This document shows, in pieces, positions 44,614-53,594 of a DNA stretch of 64,000 nt (its first letter is position 1; each line of letters opens with the position of its first letter). A program made the position numbers and the translations under genes. The stretch is taken from positions 1 to 64,000 of the forward strand of contig JAHDPQ010000040.1 in NCBI GenBank assembly GCA_018434245.1, given 5' to 3'. The notes beneath the pieces are model-generated. The model searched no databases. It saw nothing but the letters and a program-made list of their open reading frames with translations, and had not been told where the DNA came from. The stretch is from Oscillospiraceae bacterium. Its GTDB lineage: Bacteria; Bacillota; Clostridia; Oscillospirales; Ruminococcaceae.

Positions 44614-44890
44614 ATGTCTGTAAAAAATGTACAACTGATTAAAGAAGTAATTAAGGGTAAGATGCGGGAATTCGTGCGGGGGAAGTGTAGAGGAAACCCT
44701 CAACAATCGGCTGGAATTTGGCCGGAATCTAAAGTAGACAAGCCGACTCGAAATCCGCCGTCGCACCCGGATTGTCGGTACTTTTCCTGATGGAAACTCT
44801 GCTCACATGCTGGTCTGCGCCAGACTTAGACACGTGGCCGGTATCTAGTGGGGCAACAAGAAACACACGAACATAGAAGATTTAGAGGGT
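44614..44890 (+). pseudogene. Decayed IS256-like transposase remnant with internal deletion
   Basis: A ribosome site (AAAGGAG) and ATG open a frame MSVKNVQLIKEVIKGKMREF that stays open past the break. After a frameshift, another frame reads EETLNNRLEFGRN, then a stop, then RRRTRIVGTFPDGNSA, MLVCARLRHVAG, a second stop and WGNKK. This order, an N-terminal transposase start followed directly by an arginine-rich C-terminal part, fits a mutator/IS256-type transposase that lost its centre and decayed. The rest of 44289-45130 shows no gene. It includes a CCCCAAC/GTTGGGG hairpin near 44405-44430. Confidence 0.55.
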
Positions 44891-45146
44891 CCTTCGAAGA
44901 CACTTTTATTGACTTCAACCGACCGGAATATGCAAACTTTTTGCAAATAATTCTTGATATTTTATAGTGGCAAACAATGGAGCTTCTTTCAAGGCAAGTT
45001 CTGCATCCTTTAAAGATGTGGACTGGAACGGGATCATGCAAAGCAGTGCTGGCAAAAGGGATAAAAAAGATTTATCAAGCAAACATTAATTCATAACTAT
45101 TAATAAAAATATTGCATATAAGCTACTATTTTGCACTTTAGGCTCA

Positions 45147-45175
45147 TTCTCAGAATAACAGATTAAAGATATAAT
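45147..45175 (+). promoter_or_regulatory. Predicted promoter of the DhaK/ABC operon
   Basis: Weak TTCTCA (45147-45152), 17-base spacer and consensus TATAAT (45170-45175) in A+T-rich DNA. The start near 45182 gives a leader of about 150 nt to the GTG at 45334. Confidence 0.5.
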
Positions 45176-45333
45176 TATACAATAAGGGATAAAAAATGTA
45201 CAAAATGCACACTCCATTAAAAATTGTTGCTTTCTTTCCCTTTAAACTTCCTGTTTGCATGCTCGCTAGTGAAGAGGTGGGAGAAGGACTGCATTGTAAT
45301 TGTCACCACCGCATCTTATGCAGGGGGGATTTA

Positions 45334-45840
45334 GTGACTGAATTTGAAGAGCTGGCATTAAAAAAGATAACTAAGGACTATCTGGTCGACTGTATTTATG
45401 CCAATTTAAACGTGACAGCAGGCAAATATGGAATTAGCAATACGGAAATCAGCAAGCGAATTGGCTGGGATCCGGCAGGATTCAATCAAAAGTATAGCCG
45501 CAGCAACGATATCCGCATTACTACTTTTATCAAGATTTTTGTTGCCCTGACCGACCTTGTTCAGGAGAAAGAGGCGGAGATTGGGTTGGATATTCTGGGC
45601 ATTTCCAAAATCAAGTTGGACGAGCTGATTACCCAACACGAAATCTATGTGGGTGCCTTGTTTAATCACATCAGTGCAGTGGCAGAAGGGAGAACTGTAT
45701 TTTTGGATACCACCAAACTGATTAAAACATATAAACAGATGAAACCATTTGTATTGGTAGGGCGAAAAAGTAAAAAGTATAGCGAACGAGAGATCGGCGT
45801 TTACATCAATTATTACAAAAAGGTCCTTGATGGCCAATAA
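45334..45840 (+). CDS. Helix-turn-helix-like protein, probable regulator of the downstream operon
   Basis: A 168-residue protein I do not recognise in full. The central stretch NTEISKRIGWDPAGFNQKYSR followed by TTFIKIFVAL has the shape of an XRE-type helix-turn-helix. The C-terminal half is helical and basic (VGRKSKKYSERE). GTG 45334 follows GGGGGGATTTA; the frame is open to an ATG at 45196 without a ribosome site, so the longer form is less likely. It is immediately upstream of dhaK-like genes and transcribed with them, which suggests operon-specific control. Codon use is A+T-richer than in the core genes. Confidence 0.6.
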   Translation: MTEFEELALKKITKDYLVDCIYANLNVTAGKYGISNTEISKRIGWDPAGFNQKYSRSNDIRITTFIKIFVALTDLVQEKEAEIGLDILGISKIKLDELITQHEIYVGALFNHISAVAEGRTVFLDTTKLIKTYKQMKPFVLVGRKSKKYSEREIGVYINYYKKVLDGQ

Positions 45841-45874
45841 AGCGAGGGTGAATGACTTGAACGGTAGAGGAGAT

Positions 45875-46873
45875 ATGCAAAAACTGTTCAACCAGCCGGC
45901 AGATATGGTAGATGAGGCCATCGTTGGTTTTGTAAAGTGTTATCACCAGTATGTTGCGCATACCGCATGCCCCCGAACTCTGAAATACAAAAGTGCACCG
46001 ATATCCGGCAAGGTGGGAATTGTAACCGGTGGCGGTTCCGGCCACGACCCTGCCTTTATGGGGTATCTTGGAAAAAATATGCTGGATGCCGTAGCCATCG
46101 GTGATATTTTTACCCCTCCATCGGAGGAGTCCTTTTATCATGCCTTTATGGAGGCAGATGCAGGCAAAGGAGTCGTTTGTCTGTTTGGAAATTTTTATGG
46201 CGACGTTGTTAATGCCCGCTCTGCGGCTCGCCGTGCAAAAGCCCAAGGGGTAGAAGTGCGGTTGGTGATTGCCAATGATGATGTGGCAACTGATGATCCT
46301 AGTACCCGCCGGGGGAGCACCGGAGAAACCCTGCTCTGGAAAATCGCCGGGGCCGCCGCCGCACTGGGTTACGACCTGAATCAGGTAGAATCCGTGACAG
46401 TGCAGGCGCTATCACGGATGCGCAGCATTGGTATCGGGCTTGCAAGCTGCATCATTCCCGACGTGGGTAGGCCCAACTATCTGATTGAGCGGGGCACTAT
46501 GGAAATTGGCGTAGGCCATCACGGACAGTCCAGCATGGATACCTGCAAACTGAAAACCGCCAGCGAAACAGCGGACATTATGATTGCAGAGGTGCTCAGG
46601 GATATGCCCTTGGAAGCAGGTGATCAGGTTATGGTCATCTTGTCCGGTCTTGGAAACACCATGCTTAGCGAGCTGCATATTTTGTATAGCCGTGTTTGCG
46701 ACGTTCTGCAAAAAAAGAATGTGGATATTTACAAAGCCCTTGTGGGAAATTATTTTACCTCCCTGGATATGATGGGGGCAACGCTGACCATATTCCACCT
46801 GAACGAGGAGCTTAAGCGCTTGCTGGACCATCCTGGGTATGCAGTGTCGCTCACAAACTATATAACTCCGTAG
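45875..46873 (+). CDS. DhaK-family kinase subunit, first copy
   Basis: About 332 residues of dihydroxyacetone-kinase DhaK type, the subunit that binds a short ketose covalently through a His. Landmarks: TGGGSGHDPAFMGYLGKN (His), IANDDVA (Asp) and MEIGVGHHGQ, whose second His aligns with the hemiaminal His of DhaK; LVGNYFTSLDMMGATLT ends the core. The GEPG after this His in the second copy is GQSS here, so specificity may differ. The start is uncertain: ATG 45875 has AGGAG only two bases away; TTG 45857 after GAGGGTG and ATG 45830 are alternatives. It is separated from the second dhaK and dhaL by transporter genes. Confidence 0.88.
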   Translation: MQKLFNQPADMVDEAIVGFVKCYHQYVAHTACPRTLKYKSAPISGKVGIVTGGGSGHDPAFMGYLGKNMLDAVAIGDIFTPPSEESFYHAFMEADAGKGVVCLFGNFYGDVVNARSAARRAKAQGVEVRLVIANDDVATDDPSTRRGSTGETLLWKIAGAAAALGYDLNQVESVTVQALSRMRSIGIGLASCIIPDVGRPNYLIERGTMEIGVGHHGQSSMDTCKLKTASETADIMIAEVLRDMPLEAGDQVMVILSGLGNTMLSELHILYSRVCDVLQKKNVDIYKALVGNYFTSLDMMGATLTIFHLNEELKRLLDHPGYAVSLTNYITP

Positions 46874-46906
46874 CAAGGGGAAATGTCAAAACAAGGGGGG
46901 CAAAAC

Positions 46907-48427
46907 ATGAGCTTGGTAGAGATGAGCGGTATTCGCAAGAGCTTTTATGGGGTGGAAGTGCTACATGGTGTGAATTTTCAGCTCAAAGCAGGTACCGTAC
47001 ATGCTCTGATGGGCGAAAATGGCGCAGGCAAGTCTACTCTTATGAAGGCGCTAGCGGGAGTTCATAGGTTCGACGGGGGTGTAATAAAGATACAGGGAAA
47101 GCCGGCAGACATCTACTCTCCATCCGATGCGCGTTCTCTGGGAGTGGCGATGATTCAGCAAGAGCTTTCCCCTGTGGAGGAGCTATCGGTGGCAGAGAAT
47201 ATTTTTCTAGGCCGCGAGCCGGTAAAAATGGGGTTTGTCGATTATAAACAGCTATACCGGCAGACCGAAAAGCTGCTGGACAGCCTGAATCTGAACATGA
47301 ATCCCAGAACTAAAATGAAGGCGCTTCCAATGGCAGAGCAGCAAATGGTGGAAATCGCTAAGGCTATTTCGCAAAACGCACACATTGTCATAATGGACGA
47401 ACCAACCTCTTCCATCACCAACCGGGAGGTGGAGAGTCTGTTTCGCATGATTGCGGATATGAAGGCCCGAGGTACCGGTATCATCTACATCTCCCATAAG
47501 ATGGATGAAATTTTCCGGGTGGCCGATGAAATTACCGTGCTCCGGGATGGAGGCAACGTGGGCACATGGAAAAAAGGTGAAATCGATACGGAGCAACTGA
47601 TTTGTAGCATGGTGGGCCGGGAGTTGAAATCCCAGTTTCCAAAGGTGGAGGTGACCATTGGGGAACCCATTCTGGAGGTCAGGAACTTAACGCTGGCCCA
47701 TCAGTATGAGGATATCAGCTTTACCCTACATAGGGGCGAAATATTGGGATTTGTAGGACTCATCGGGTCGGGCCGGACCGAGCTGATGAACTCGCTGTTT
47801 GGCATTACCCAGCCGGAGAAAGGGAAAATCCTACTGGAGGGGGAAGAGGTCACCTTTAAAAGCCCCAGAGACGCGGTGACTCATGGGATAGCGTATGTGA
47901 CGGAAGATAGAAAAGGCAAGGGATTGGTGTTGCCAATGAGCATATGCCACAATACCACCCTTCCCTCCCTCAGAAAATTTACTAAATCCGGTTTGCTCCA
48001 GCGCAGGGCGGAAGGTAATGCTGTGACCCGGCAGGTTTCCTCCCTCAACATCAAAACGGCCAGCACCCTGTTACCGGTCAAATCCCTGTCAGGTGGAAAC
48101 CAGCAAAAGGTGGTTTTGGCCAAATGGATGATGACCGAGCCAAAAATTATTATTTTTGATGAACCCACCAGAGGAATCGATGTTGGGTCCAAGGCCGAAA
48201 TTTATAAGATCATGTGCGATTATGCCGCTCAGGGAAACGCAGTAATTCTGGTTTCTTCCGAGATGCCGGAGGCCATGGGAATGTCCGACCGGATTCTAGT
48301 GCTGAGCAATCATAGGTTTAGCGGTGAATTAAGGCGCAGTGAATTTTCTGAGGAAGCCATTGTGCAAATGCAGTTTAAGCATATGATCAGCAGGCGAAAT
48401 GATGACGACAGGAGCGATGTGAAATGA
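46907..48427 (+). CDS. Sugar ABC transporter ATP-binding protein (RbsA type)
   Basis: A 506-residue protein with two fused ATPase domains, as in RbsA/MglA/XylG. The first Walker A is GENGAGKST and the second half has the degenerate GLIGSGRTEL with LSGGNQQKV signature and EPTRGIDVGSK. ATG 46907 follows GGGGGG by seven bases; an ATG 24 bases earlier lacks spacing. It powers uptake with the permease and binding protein that follow. It overlaps the permease by four bases. Confidence 0.94.
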   Translation: MSLVEMSGIRKSFYGVEVLHGVNFQLKAGTVHALMGENGAGKSTLMKALAGVHRFDGGVIKIQGKPADIYSPSDARSLGVAMIQQELSPVEELSVAENIFLGREPVKMGFVDYKQLYRQTEKLLDSLNLNMNPRTKMKALPMAEQQMVEIAKAISQNAHIVIMDEPTSSITNREVESLFRMIADMKARGTGIIYISHKMDEIFRVADEITVLRDGGNVGTWKKGEIDTEQLICSMVGRELKSQFPKVEVTIGEPILEVRNLTLAHQYEDISFTLHRGEILGFVGLIGSGRTELMNSLFGITQPEKGKILLEGEEVTFKSPRDAVTHGIAYVTEDRKGKGLVLPMSICHNTTLPSLRKFTKSGLLQRRAEGNAVTRQVSSLNIKTASTLLPVKSLSGGNQQKVVLAKWMMTEPKIIIFDEPTRGIDVGSKAEIYKIMCDYAAQGNAVILVSSEMPEAMGMSDRILVLSNHRFSGELRRSEFSEEAIVQMQFKHMISRRNDDDRSDVK

Positions 48428-49404
48428 GCCAATTGGATCCCGGTGTACAAATCAAAAGGAGAACCATGTCCCGCAGACAGTTCGTTTCCACCTTTGGGTC
48501 CCTCATCGGGCTGATCTTGCTGATTATTATAATGTATGCCCTTAAGCCCAATTTTTTAAGCACCTCCAATATTCGTAATATTTTGCGCATCTCCTCCATC
48601 AACGGGTTGCTGGCCGTGGGTATGACATTTGTGGTACTGACCGGCGGCATTGACTTGTCGGTGGGTGCGGTGATGGGCTGCGCCGGCATGTACTCCGCTT
48701 ATTTTGCTCAAACCAGTATGAATAAACACTGGATGGTAGCGGTGCTGGTAGGGGTGGGGATGGGGCTAATCATCGGTACCTTTAATGGAGTTTGCGTTTC
48801 CTATTTCCGGGTGCCCCCCTTTGTAGGCACCTTGGGCTCCATGAGCATTGCAAAGGGGCTGACCTTTCTGCTGACCGACGCCAAGCCTATTCCCAGCCTG
48901 AGCACCGAATTTAAATTTCTTGGTGGCGGAAACATCGGGGGCTGGTTGCCGACCGCCATTGTCATTATGCTGGTGGTTTTGGCCATCTGCTTTACCCTAC
49001 TGTACAAAACTAGGTATGGGCGCTACATCTTTGCAGTGGGTGGAAACCTCAATGCAGCCCATGTGTCCGGCATCAATACTAAGCGGATCATTTGCTCGGT
49101 CTACATCATTTCCAGTGTGCTGGCGGCTCTGGCCGGAATTATTACCAGCGCGCGGGTGACCTCTGGTGTGACATCTACCGGCGATGGGTACGAAACCAAC
49201 GCCATTGCTATGGTGGTCATCGGTGGAACCAGTCTGGCGGGAGGCCGAGGCAGATTGTGGGGAACCATCATTGGTATCCTGCTGCTTCAGTGTCTGACCA
49301 ACGGCCTGGATATGCTGGGGGTCAATACATATTACCAGATGATTATCAAGGGCTTTGTGGTCATCGGAGCGGTTATGCTGGACGGTTTGAACGCGGAAGA
49401 TTAA
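48424..49404 (+). CDS. Sugar ABC transporter permease (RbsC type)
   Basis: A 326-residue membrane protein with about ten predicted helices. The FVVLTGGIDLSVGAVMG motif is diagnostic of RbsC/MglC permeases, and GGTSLAGGRGRLWGTIIG is the ATPase-contact region. It overlaps rbsA-like by ATGA. Only one permease gene is present, as expected because RbsC forms a homodimer. Confidence 0.95.
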   Translation: MSQLDPGVQIKRRTMSRRQFVSTFGSLIGLILLIIIMYALKPNFLSTSNIRNILRISSINGLLAVGMTFVVLTGGIDLSVGAVMGCAGMYSAYFAQTSMNKHWMVAVLVGVGMGLIIGTFNGVCVSYFRVPPFVGTLGSMSIAKGLTFLLTDAKPIPSLSTEFKFLGGGNIGGWLPTAIVIMLVVLAICFTLLYKTRYGRYIFAVGGNLNAAHVSGINTKRIICSVYIISSVLAALAGIITSARVTSGVTSTGDGYETNAIAMVVIGGTSLAGGRGRLWGTIIGILLLQCLTNGLDMLGVNTYYQMIIKGFVVIGAVMLDGLNAED

Positions 49405-49456
49405 ATTTGTTTTCACTCGCAAAAAGCGACTGATATAAAACGCAAGGAGGATAAAA

Positions 49457-50476
49457 ATGAAACACTTGAAGAAAACACTTACCTTATTCCTCGCACTGTT
49501 TCTGGTTGTGGCCACCTTTGCCGCCTGCTCCTCGCCCGCCCAGCAGGCAACACCATCGGAAAGCTCTGCCCCTGCGGAAGCCAATTCGCCGGAAGCTCCG
49601 AGCGCCTCGGCGGATACCCCCGCTAAAAAGCTAAAAATCGGCGCGACTTATTACAGCCTTCAAAACGAATTTACCATGCGTATGGACAATGCGGCCAAAA
49701 AGTATTGTCAGGAAAACGGTATCGAGCTGATTTCCTATGACGGAAACTACGATGCGGCCACCCAGCTCTCTCAAATCGAGACCATGATTGCAGACGGCTG
49801 TGACGCCATTATTCTCAACCCCCACGACGCTGTGGCTTGCGCCGCTGGTGTGGAAATTGCTCATCAGGCCGGTATCCCTGTGGTGGGAGTAAACACCATG
49901 GTAGAAAGCGACCTGCTGACTTCGTATGTCGGTTCCCAGGATGTATCCGCCGGTGAGGACATCATGCAGTTTATGATTGACCATTTGGGCAAGGATGAAT
50001 TTAATATCGTCATTATCGAAGGGCCAATGGGACAGTCTGCTCAGCTTCAGCGCATCGAAGGCATTGAGAACATTTTGGCAAAGTACCCCAAGATTAAGGA
50101 GCTGGCACGCAACACAGCCAACTGGTCCCGTTCTGAGGCCATGAGTCTGATGGAGACCTGGATCAACAGCTTTGGCAGCGATATCCACGCTGTTATTGCC
50201 GAAAATGACGAGATGGCTCTGGGCGCGCGTCAGGCCATTGAAGATGCCGGCTTGGACATTCCCTGCATTGGTATTGACGGTATTACCGATGCTGTTACCG
50301 CCATTCAGGAAGGGCGGATGATCGCCAGCGATTTTCAGAATGCAGAAGGACAAATGGTCGGTGCTATCGAAGCAGCGGTCAAAGCGGTCAACGGCGAACA
50401 GGTGGAGCAGTTTAATTGGATTCCCTTTGAAATGATCACCCCTGAGAACGCAGTGGAGTATGTCAACAAGTATTAA
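49457..50476 (+). CDS. Sugar-binding lipoprotein (RbsB type)
   Basis: A 339-residue periplasmic-binding-protein-type lipoprotein. Signal peptide with FAAC lipobox (Cys about residue 24), a Ser/Ala/Pro linker, then a type I sugar-binding fold (GATYYSLQNEFTMRMDNAAK, DAIILNPHDA, VGVNTM, AENDEMALGA, GIDGITDA). ATG 49457 follows AAGGAGG. The ligand is not readable; ribose, polyols and tetritols are all known for this fold. It is the extracellular receptor of the operon. Confidence 0.94.
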   Translation: MKHLKKTLTLFLALFLVVATFAACSSPAQQATPSESSAPAEANSPEAPSASADTPAKKLKIGATYYSLQNEFTMRMDNAAKKYCQENGIELISYDGNYDAATQLSQIETMIADGCDAIILNPHDAVACAAGVEIAHQAGIPVVGVNTMVESDLLTSYVGSQDVSAGEDIMQFMIDHLGKDEFNIVIIEGPMGQSAQLQRIEGIENILAKYPKIKELARNTANWSRSEAMSLMETWINSFGSDIHAVIAENDEMALGARQAIEDAGLDIPCIGIDGITDAVTAIQEGRMIASDFQNAEGQMVGAIEAAVKAVNGEQVEQFNWIPFEMITPENAVEYVNKY

Positions 50477-50571
50477 TCGTTCCACTCTTTTTTCATAATC
50501 AAACGGCGCAGGGCGGATGGATGCAAGTCCGTCCGCCTTGTGTCACAAAACAGCAAAGAGGAGGCTTACCT

Positions 50572-51339
50572 ATGCTTAAATACGAAAATGTAGACCTGCA
50601 TTTTTCCCTCCAAGGTAAAACCGCTGTGATAACCGGCGGAGCAGCGGGCATCGGCTATGCCACAGCTAAATTCTTCCATGACAAAGGCGTCAACATTATA
50701 TTGGCGGACCTCAACCCCAAGGTAGAAGAAATCGCTAAAAAGTTAGGTGAAAACTGTTTGGGCGTAGTGGGTAACGTCTGCGATCGAGCCTATCCGGCCA
50801 AGGTGATTGATGCCGGTGTTAAGGCTTTTGATCAGGTGGATATTTTGGTGAACAGCGCTGGAATTGTTGCACTGGAAAACGCGGAATCCATTGGTGAGGA
50901 TGACTGGAACCGAACCATTGATATCAACCTTTCTGCCAGCTTTTTTATGGCTCAGGCGGTGGGAAAATACATGATCGAAAACAACATTGACGGCTGCATC
51001 GTCAACATGGCTTCTCAGGCGGGTGTTATCGCTCTCGACAAGCACGTGGCTTATTGCGCCAGCAAGGGTGGCATTATTGCCATGACCAAGGTAATGGCCA
51101 AGGAGTGGGGAAAATATGGAATTCGGGTCAACTGCGTTTCCCCAACTGTGGTGCTGACCGAATTGGGACATAAGGCTTGGGACGGACCGGTGGGCGATGC
51201 CTTTAAAAAGGAAATGCCATCCCAACGTTTTGCGGAACCGGATGAAATAGCGGCCTGCATTGCGTTTTTGTGCAGCAGAGGAGCGGGGATGATTACAGGC
51301 CACAATTTGCTTGTGGACGGCGGATTTACCATTCAGTAA
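50572..51339 (+). CDS. Short-chain dehydrogenase/reductase, probable polyol dehydrogenase
   Basis: A 255-residue classical SDR. Cofactor motif GGAAGIG (about residues 20-26), Asp at the end of the second strand (LADLNP) favouring NAD, NSAGIV, catalytic Ser in NMASQAG and YCASK. ATG 50572 follows GAGGAGG. In this operon it most likely oxidises the imported polyol to a ketose for the DhaK/DhaL kinase. Family members include D-arabinitol and D-threitol dehydrogenases, but the sequence alone does not fix the substrate. Confidence 0.88.
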   Translation: MLKYENVDLHFSLQGKTAVITGGAAGIGYATAKFFHDKGVNIILADLNPKVEEIAKKLGENCLGVVGNVCDRAYPAKVIDAGVKAFDQVDILVNSAGIVALENAESIGEDDWNRTIDINLSASFFMAQAVGKYMIENNIDGCIVNMASQAGVIALDKHVAYCASKGGIIAMTKVMAKEWGKYGIRVNCVSPTVVLTELGHKAWDGPVGDAFKKEMPSQRFAEPDEIAACIAFLCSRGAGMITGHNLLVDGGFTIQ

Positions 51340-51361
51340 ACAACGATGTGGAGGATGCAAA

Positions 51362-52375
51362 ATGCAGCGAATCTTAAACAACCCCGACAACATTGTCGAT
51401 GAAATGTTGGAGGGATTTGCCAAATGTCACGGGGACATTGTAAAGCAAGTAATCACCAGTGAAGAAAATACCAGAGGCGTTATAGCCGCAGTCGATGCGC
51501 CCAAGGCGGGAAAAGTCGGAGTAGTAACCGGGGGGGGGTCGGGACATAAGCCTGCCTTTATCGGATATGTGGGAAAAAACATGTGCGACGCAGCCGCTGT
51601 GGGCGAAATTTGCTCCTCTCCTACCGCTTTGGCTTTTTTAGAAGCTTTTCGTGCTGCCGATGGCGGAGCCGGCATTGCCTGCCTGTATGGAAACTATTCT
51701 GGCGACAATATGAATGTCAAAATGGCCAGTAAGATGGCCAAACGGGAAGGACTCGTAGTCAAGACGGTGATAGCCAATGACGACGTGGCTTCTGCCCCCA
51801 AAGACCAGCGGGAAAAGCGCCGGGGGGTAGCGGGTGAAATCCTGATGTGGAAATGCGGTGGTGCTAAGGCTGCTTTAGGTGGTTCCTTAGACGAGGTGAT
51901 TGCTACAGCCCAAAAGGCTATCGACAACACCCGCAGCGTAGGCATTGGCCTGACTCCTTGCACTCTACCGGCGGTGGGACATCCTAACTTTGAAATTAAA
52001 CCAGGAACCATGGAAGTGGGGATTGGCCATCACGGAGAGCCGGGAATTGAGGTTTGCCCACTGGAAACCGCCGCCCAGATGGCCAAGCGCATGGTGGATA
52101 TCGTGGTGCCGGATTATCCCTATCAGGCGGGAGATGAGGTTGTGGTTTTGGTTTCTGGGCTGGGGGCAACTCCTGTAATGGAGCTATATGTGCTCTACAA
52201 CGAAATTGATAAGCTACTGAAAGCCCAAGGCATCCAAACATACCGCTCCTATGTGGGGAATTACTTCACCTCCCTGGATATGATGGGAGCCACTCTCACC
52301 ATAATGAAGGTGGATGATGAACTTAAGGAGCTGATTGATATGGATGCCACCAGCGTTGGTTTTCGGCAGCCATAA
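51362..52375 (+). CDS. DhaK-family kinase subunit, second copy
   Basis: A 337-residue DhaK-type protein, closer to the classical form than the first copy. TGGGSGHKPAFIGYVGKN, ANDDVA and MEVGIGHHGEPG are present, so the substrate His and acid residues are kept. ATG 51362 follows GGAGG by seven bases. It lies 22 bases after the dehydrogenase and 80 bases before dhaL, and is the more likely functional partner of DhaL. Two DhaK copies next to one DhaL suggest alternative substrates or one regulatory copy. Confidence 0.92.
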   Translation: MQRILNNPDNIVDEMLEGFAKCHGDIVKQVITSEENTRGVIAAVDAPKAGKVGVVTGGGSGHKPAFIGYVGKNMCDAAAVGEICSSPTALAFLEAFRAADGGAGIACLYGNYSGDNMNVKMASKMAKREGLVVKTVIANDDVASAPKDQREKRRGVAGEILMWKCGGAKAALGGSLDEVIATAQKAIDNTRSVGIGLTPCTLPAVGHPNFEIKPGTMEVGIGHHGEPGIEVCPLETAAQMAKRMVDIVVPDYPYQAGDEVVVLVSGLGATPVMELYVLYNEIDKLLKAQGIQTYRSYVGNYFTSLDMMGATLTIMKVDDELKELIDMDATSVGFRQP

Positions 52376-52455
52376 AGCCAGGCTGCCCCTTCAGGCCTTT
52401 CCAAGAGCATCCAAACCCGACTGGTGAAGAAAATCTATGAGATAGGTGAGTTGTA

Positions 52456-53097
52456 ATGGCGGTTGTAAAAAATGAAAACGGACGAGATATTCTTCTGAGT
52501 ATGGTCAAGGCGGTTCAAGATAACAAACAATATCTTGGAGACGTGGACGGGCTGATCGGTGATGGGGATCACGGAATGAATATGAACAAGGGGTTCACCT
52601 TATATGGCAAGCAATTGGGAGATGAAAAAACGACATTTACCAATGGGCTCTTTGAGTTGGGAAAGGTGCTGCTCAACAAAATCGGTGGGTCCATGGGACC
52701 GATTTATGGAACAGTATTTATGGAAATGGCCGATCAAGGGGACGAGGTAGAAGAAATTGACCTCCAGCTCTTTATCAACATGATGGAAGCAGGGCTGGAA
52801 GGGCTGTATGACATTGTAGATGCCCGCCCGGGGGATAAAACCCTGGTGGATACCTTGTTCCCGGCCTTGGAAGCTCTTAAAGCAGCCCATACACAGGGGA
52901 GGGACTTCCCTGACGCTTTGGACGATATGGTGGCCGCGGCCCGACAGGGAAAGGATAGCACCAAGGACTTGGTAGCAAAATACGGGCGGTCCGCCAGACT
53001 GGGGGAACGTTCCCGAGGGGTGCTGGACGCAGGCGCAACCTCTTGCTTTATCATTCTGGAGGCTATGGCAGGCGGTATGCAGAAGACTATGGAGTAA
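52456..53097 (+). CDS. DhaL-family nucleotide-binding kinase subunit
   Basis: A 213-residue DhaL-type protein that carries the nucleotide and phosphoryl group. Metal-binding Asp residues are in IGDGDHGMNM, phosphate contacts in GGSMGPIYGT, and RPGDKTLVDTLFPAL and LGERSRGVLDAGATS are family landmarks. Classical bacterial DhaL holds ADP and is recharged by the PTS protein DhaM; no dhaM is seen here, so it may use ATP directly, as DhaKL fusions do. The ATG has a weak AGGTGAG site. Confidence 0.92.
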   Translation: MAVVKNENGRDILLSMVKAVQDNKQYLGDVDGLIGDGDHGMNMNKGFTLYGKQLGDEKTTFTNGLFELGKVLLNKIGGSMGPIYGTVFMEMADQGDEVEEIDLQLFINMMEAGLEGLYDIVDARPGDKTLVDTLFPALEALKAAHTQGRDFPDALDDMVAAARQGKDSTKDLVAKYGRSARLGERSRGVLDAGATSCFIILEAMAGGMQKTME

Positions 53098-53118
53098 CAA
53101 CAGAAGGGAGAGATTTGG

Positions 53119-53556
53119 TTGCACACGATAGCAATTGGCTGCGATCCCAACGCTGCCCAGGCAAAAGCGGCCATCATTCAAATGCTGCAACAAAAGGGAT
53201 ACACGGTAAAAGATTTTGGCAGTGACGATATAATTTATGCCAATGTAGCCTTTGAGGTAGCCAAGGCAGTAGCCGCAGGCCGGTATGACAGAGGTATCTT
53301 GATTTGTGGCACGGGAATCGGCGTCTCTCTGGCGGCCAATAAAGTGAAGGGAGCCTATGCGGCGCTGATTAGCGATGTATATTCCGCTGAGAGGGCACGA
53401 AAAAGCAACAATGCTAACATTGCCTGCTTTGGTGCATTTACTATTGGAATTAAACTTATGGAAAAATTGGTCAAAGTATTTTTACAATCAGAATTCGAAG
53501 AGGGAGGTCCATCCCAGCCAAAGGTAGACCGAATTTGCCAATATGCAGAGCTGTAA
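53119..53556 (+). CDS. RpiB-family isomerase of the DhaK/ABC operon
   Basis: A 145-residue RpiB/LacAB-fold enzyme, last in the operon. ICGTGIGVSLAANK keeps the catalytic Cys and phosphate loop. The N-terminal motif reads GCDPNAAQAK (Asp kept, His replaced by Pro) and KSNNANIACFGA replaces the RAHNNAN of canonical RpiB, so two His are lost. The start is TTG, after AAGGGAGAG. In bacterial erythritol catabolism an RpiB-family enzyme (EryI) makes erythrose 4-phosphate from a tetrulose 4-phosphate; a comparable step is my favoured guess. Confidence 0.88.
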   Translation: MHTIAIGCDPNAAQAKAAIIQMLQQKGYTVKDFGSDDIIYANVAFEVAKAVAAGRYDRGILICGTGIGVSLAANKVKGAYAALISDVYSAERARKSNNANIACFGAFTIGIKLMEKLVKVFLQSEFEEGGPSQPKVDRICQYAEL

Positions 53557-53559
53557 ACC

Positions 53560-53594
53560 AATAAAATCCACAGGTTATGCCGGTGGATTTTATT
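53560..53594 (+). terminator. Terminator of the DhaK/ABC operon
   Basis: AATAAAATCCAC (53560-53571) and GTGGATTTTATT (53583-53594), perfect 12-bp stem, starting three bases after the stop codon. The A+T-rich ends fit a bidirectional terminator. Confidence 0.85.

Noticed and set aside
45196..45333. Longer start (ATG 45196) for the HTH-like regulator
   Set aside because: Its upstream sequence has only a weak purine stretch (AAGGG at a poor distance), and the first 46 residues are Cys- and Phe-rich unlike the rest; GTG 45334 has GGGGGG placed well. Not fully excluded.
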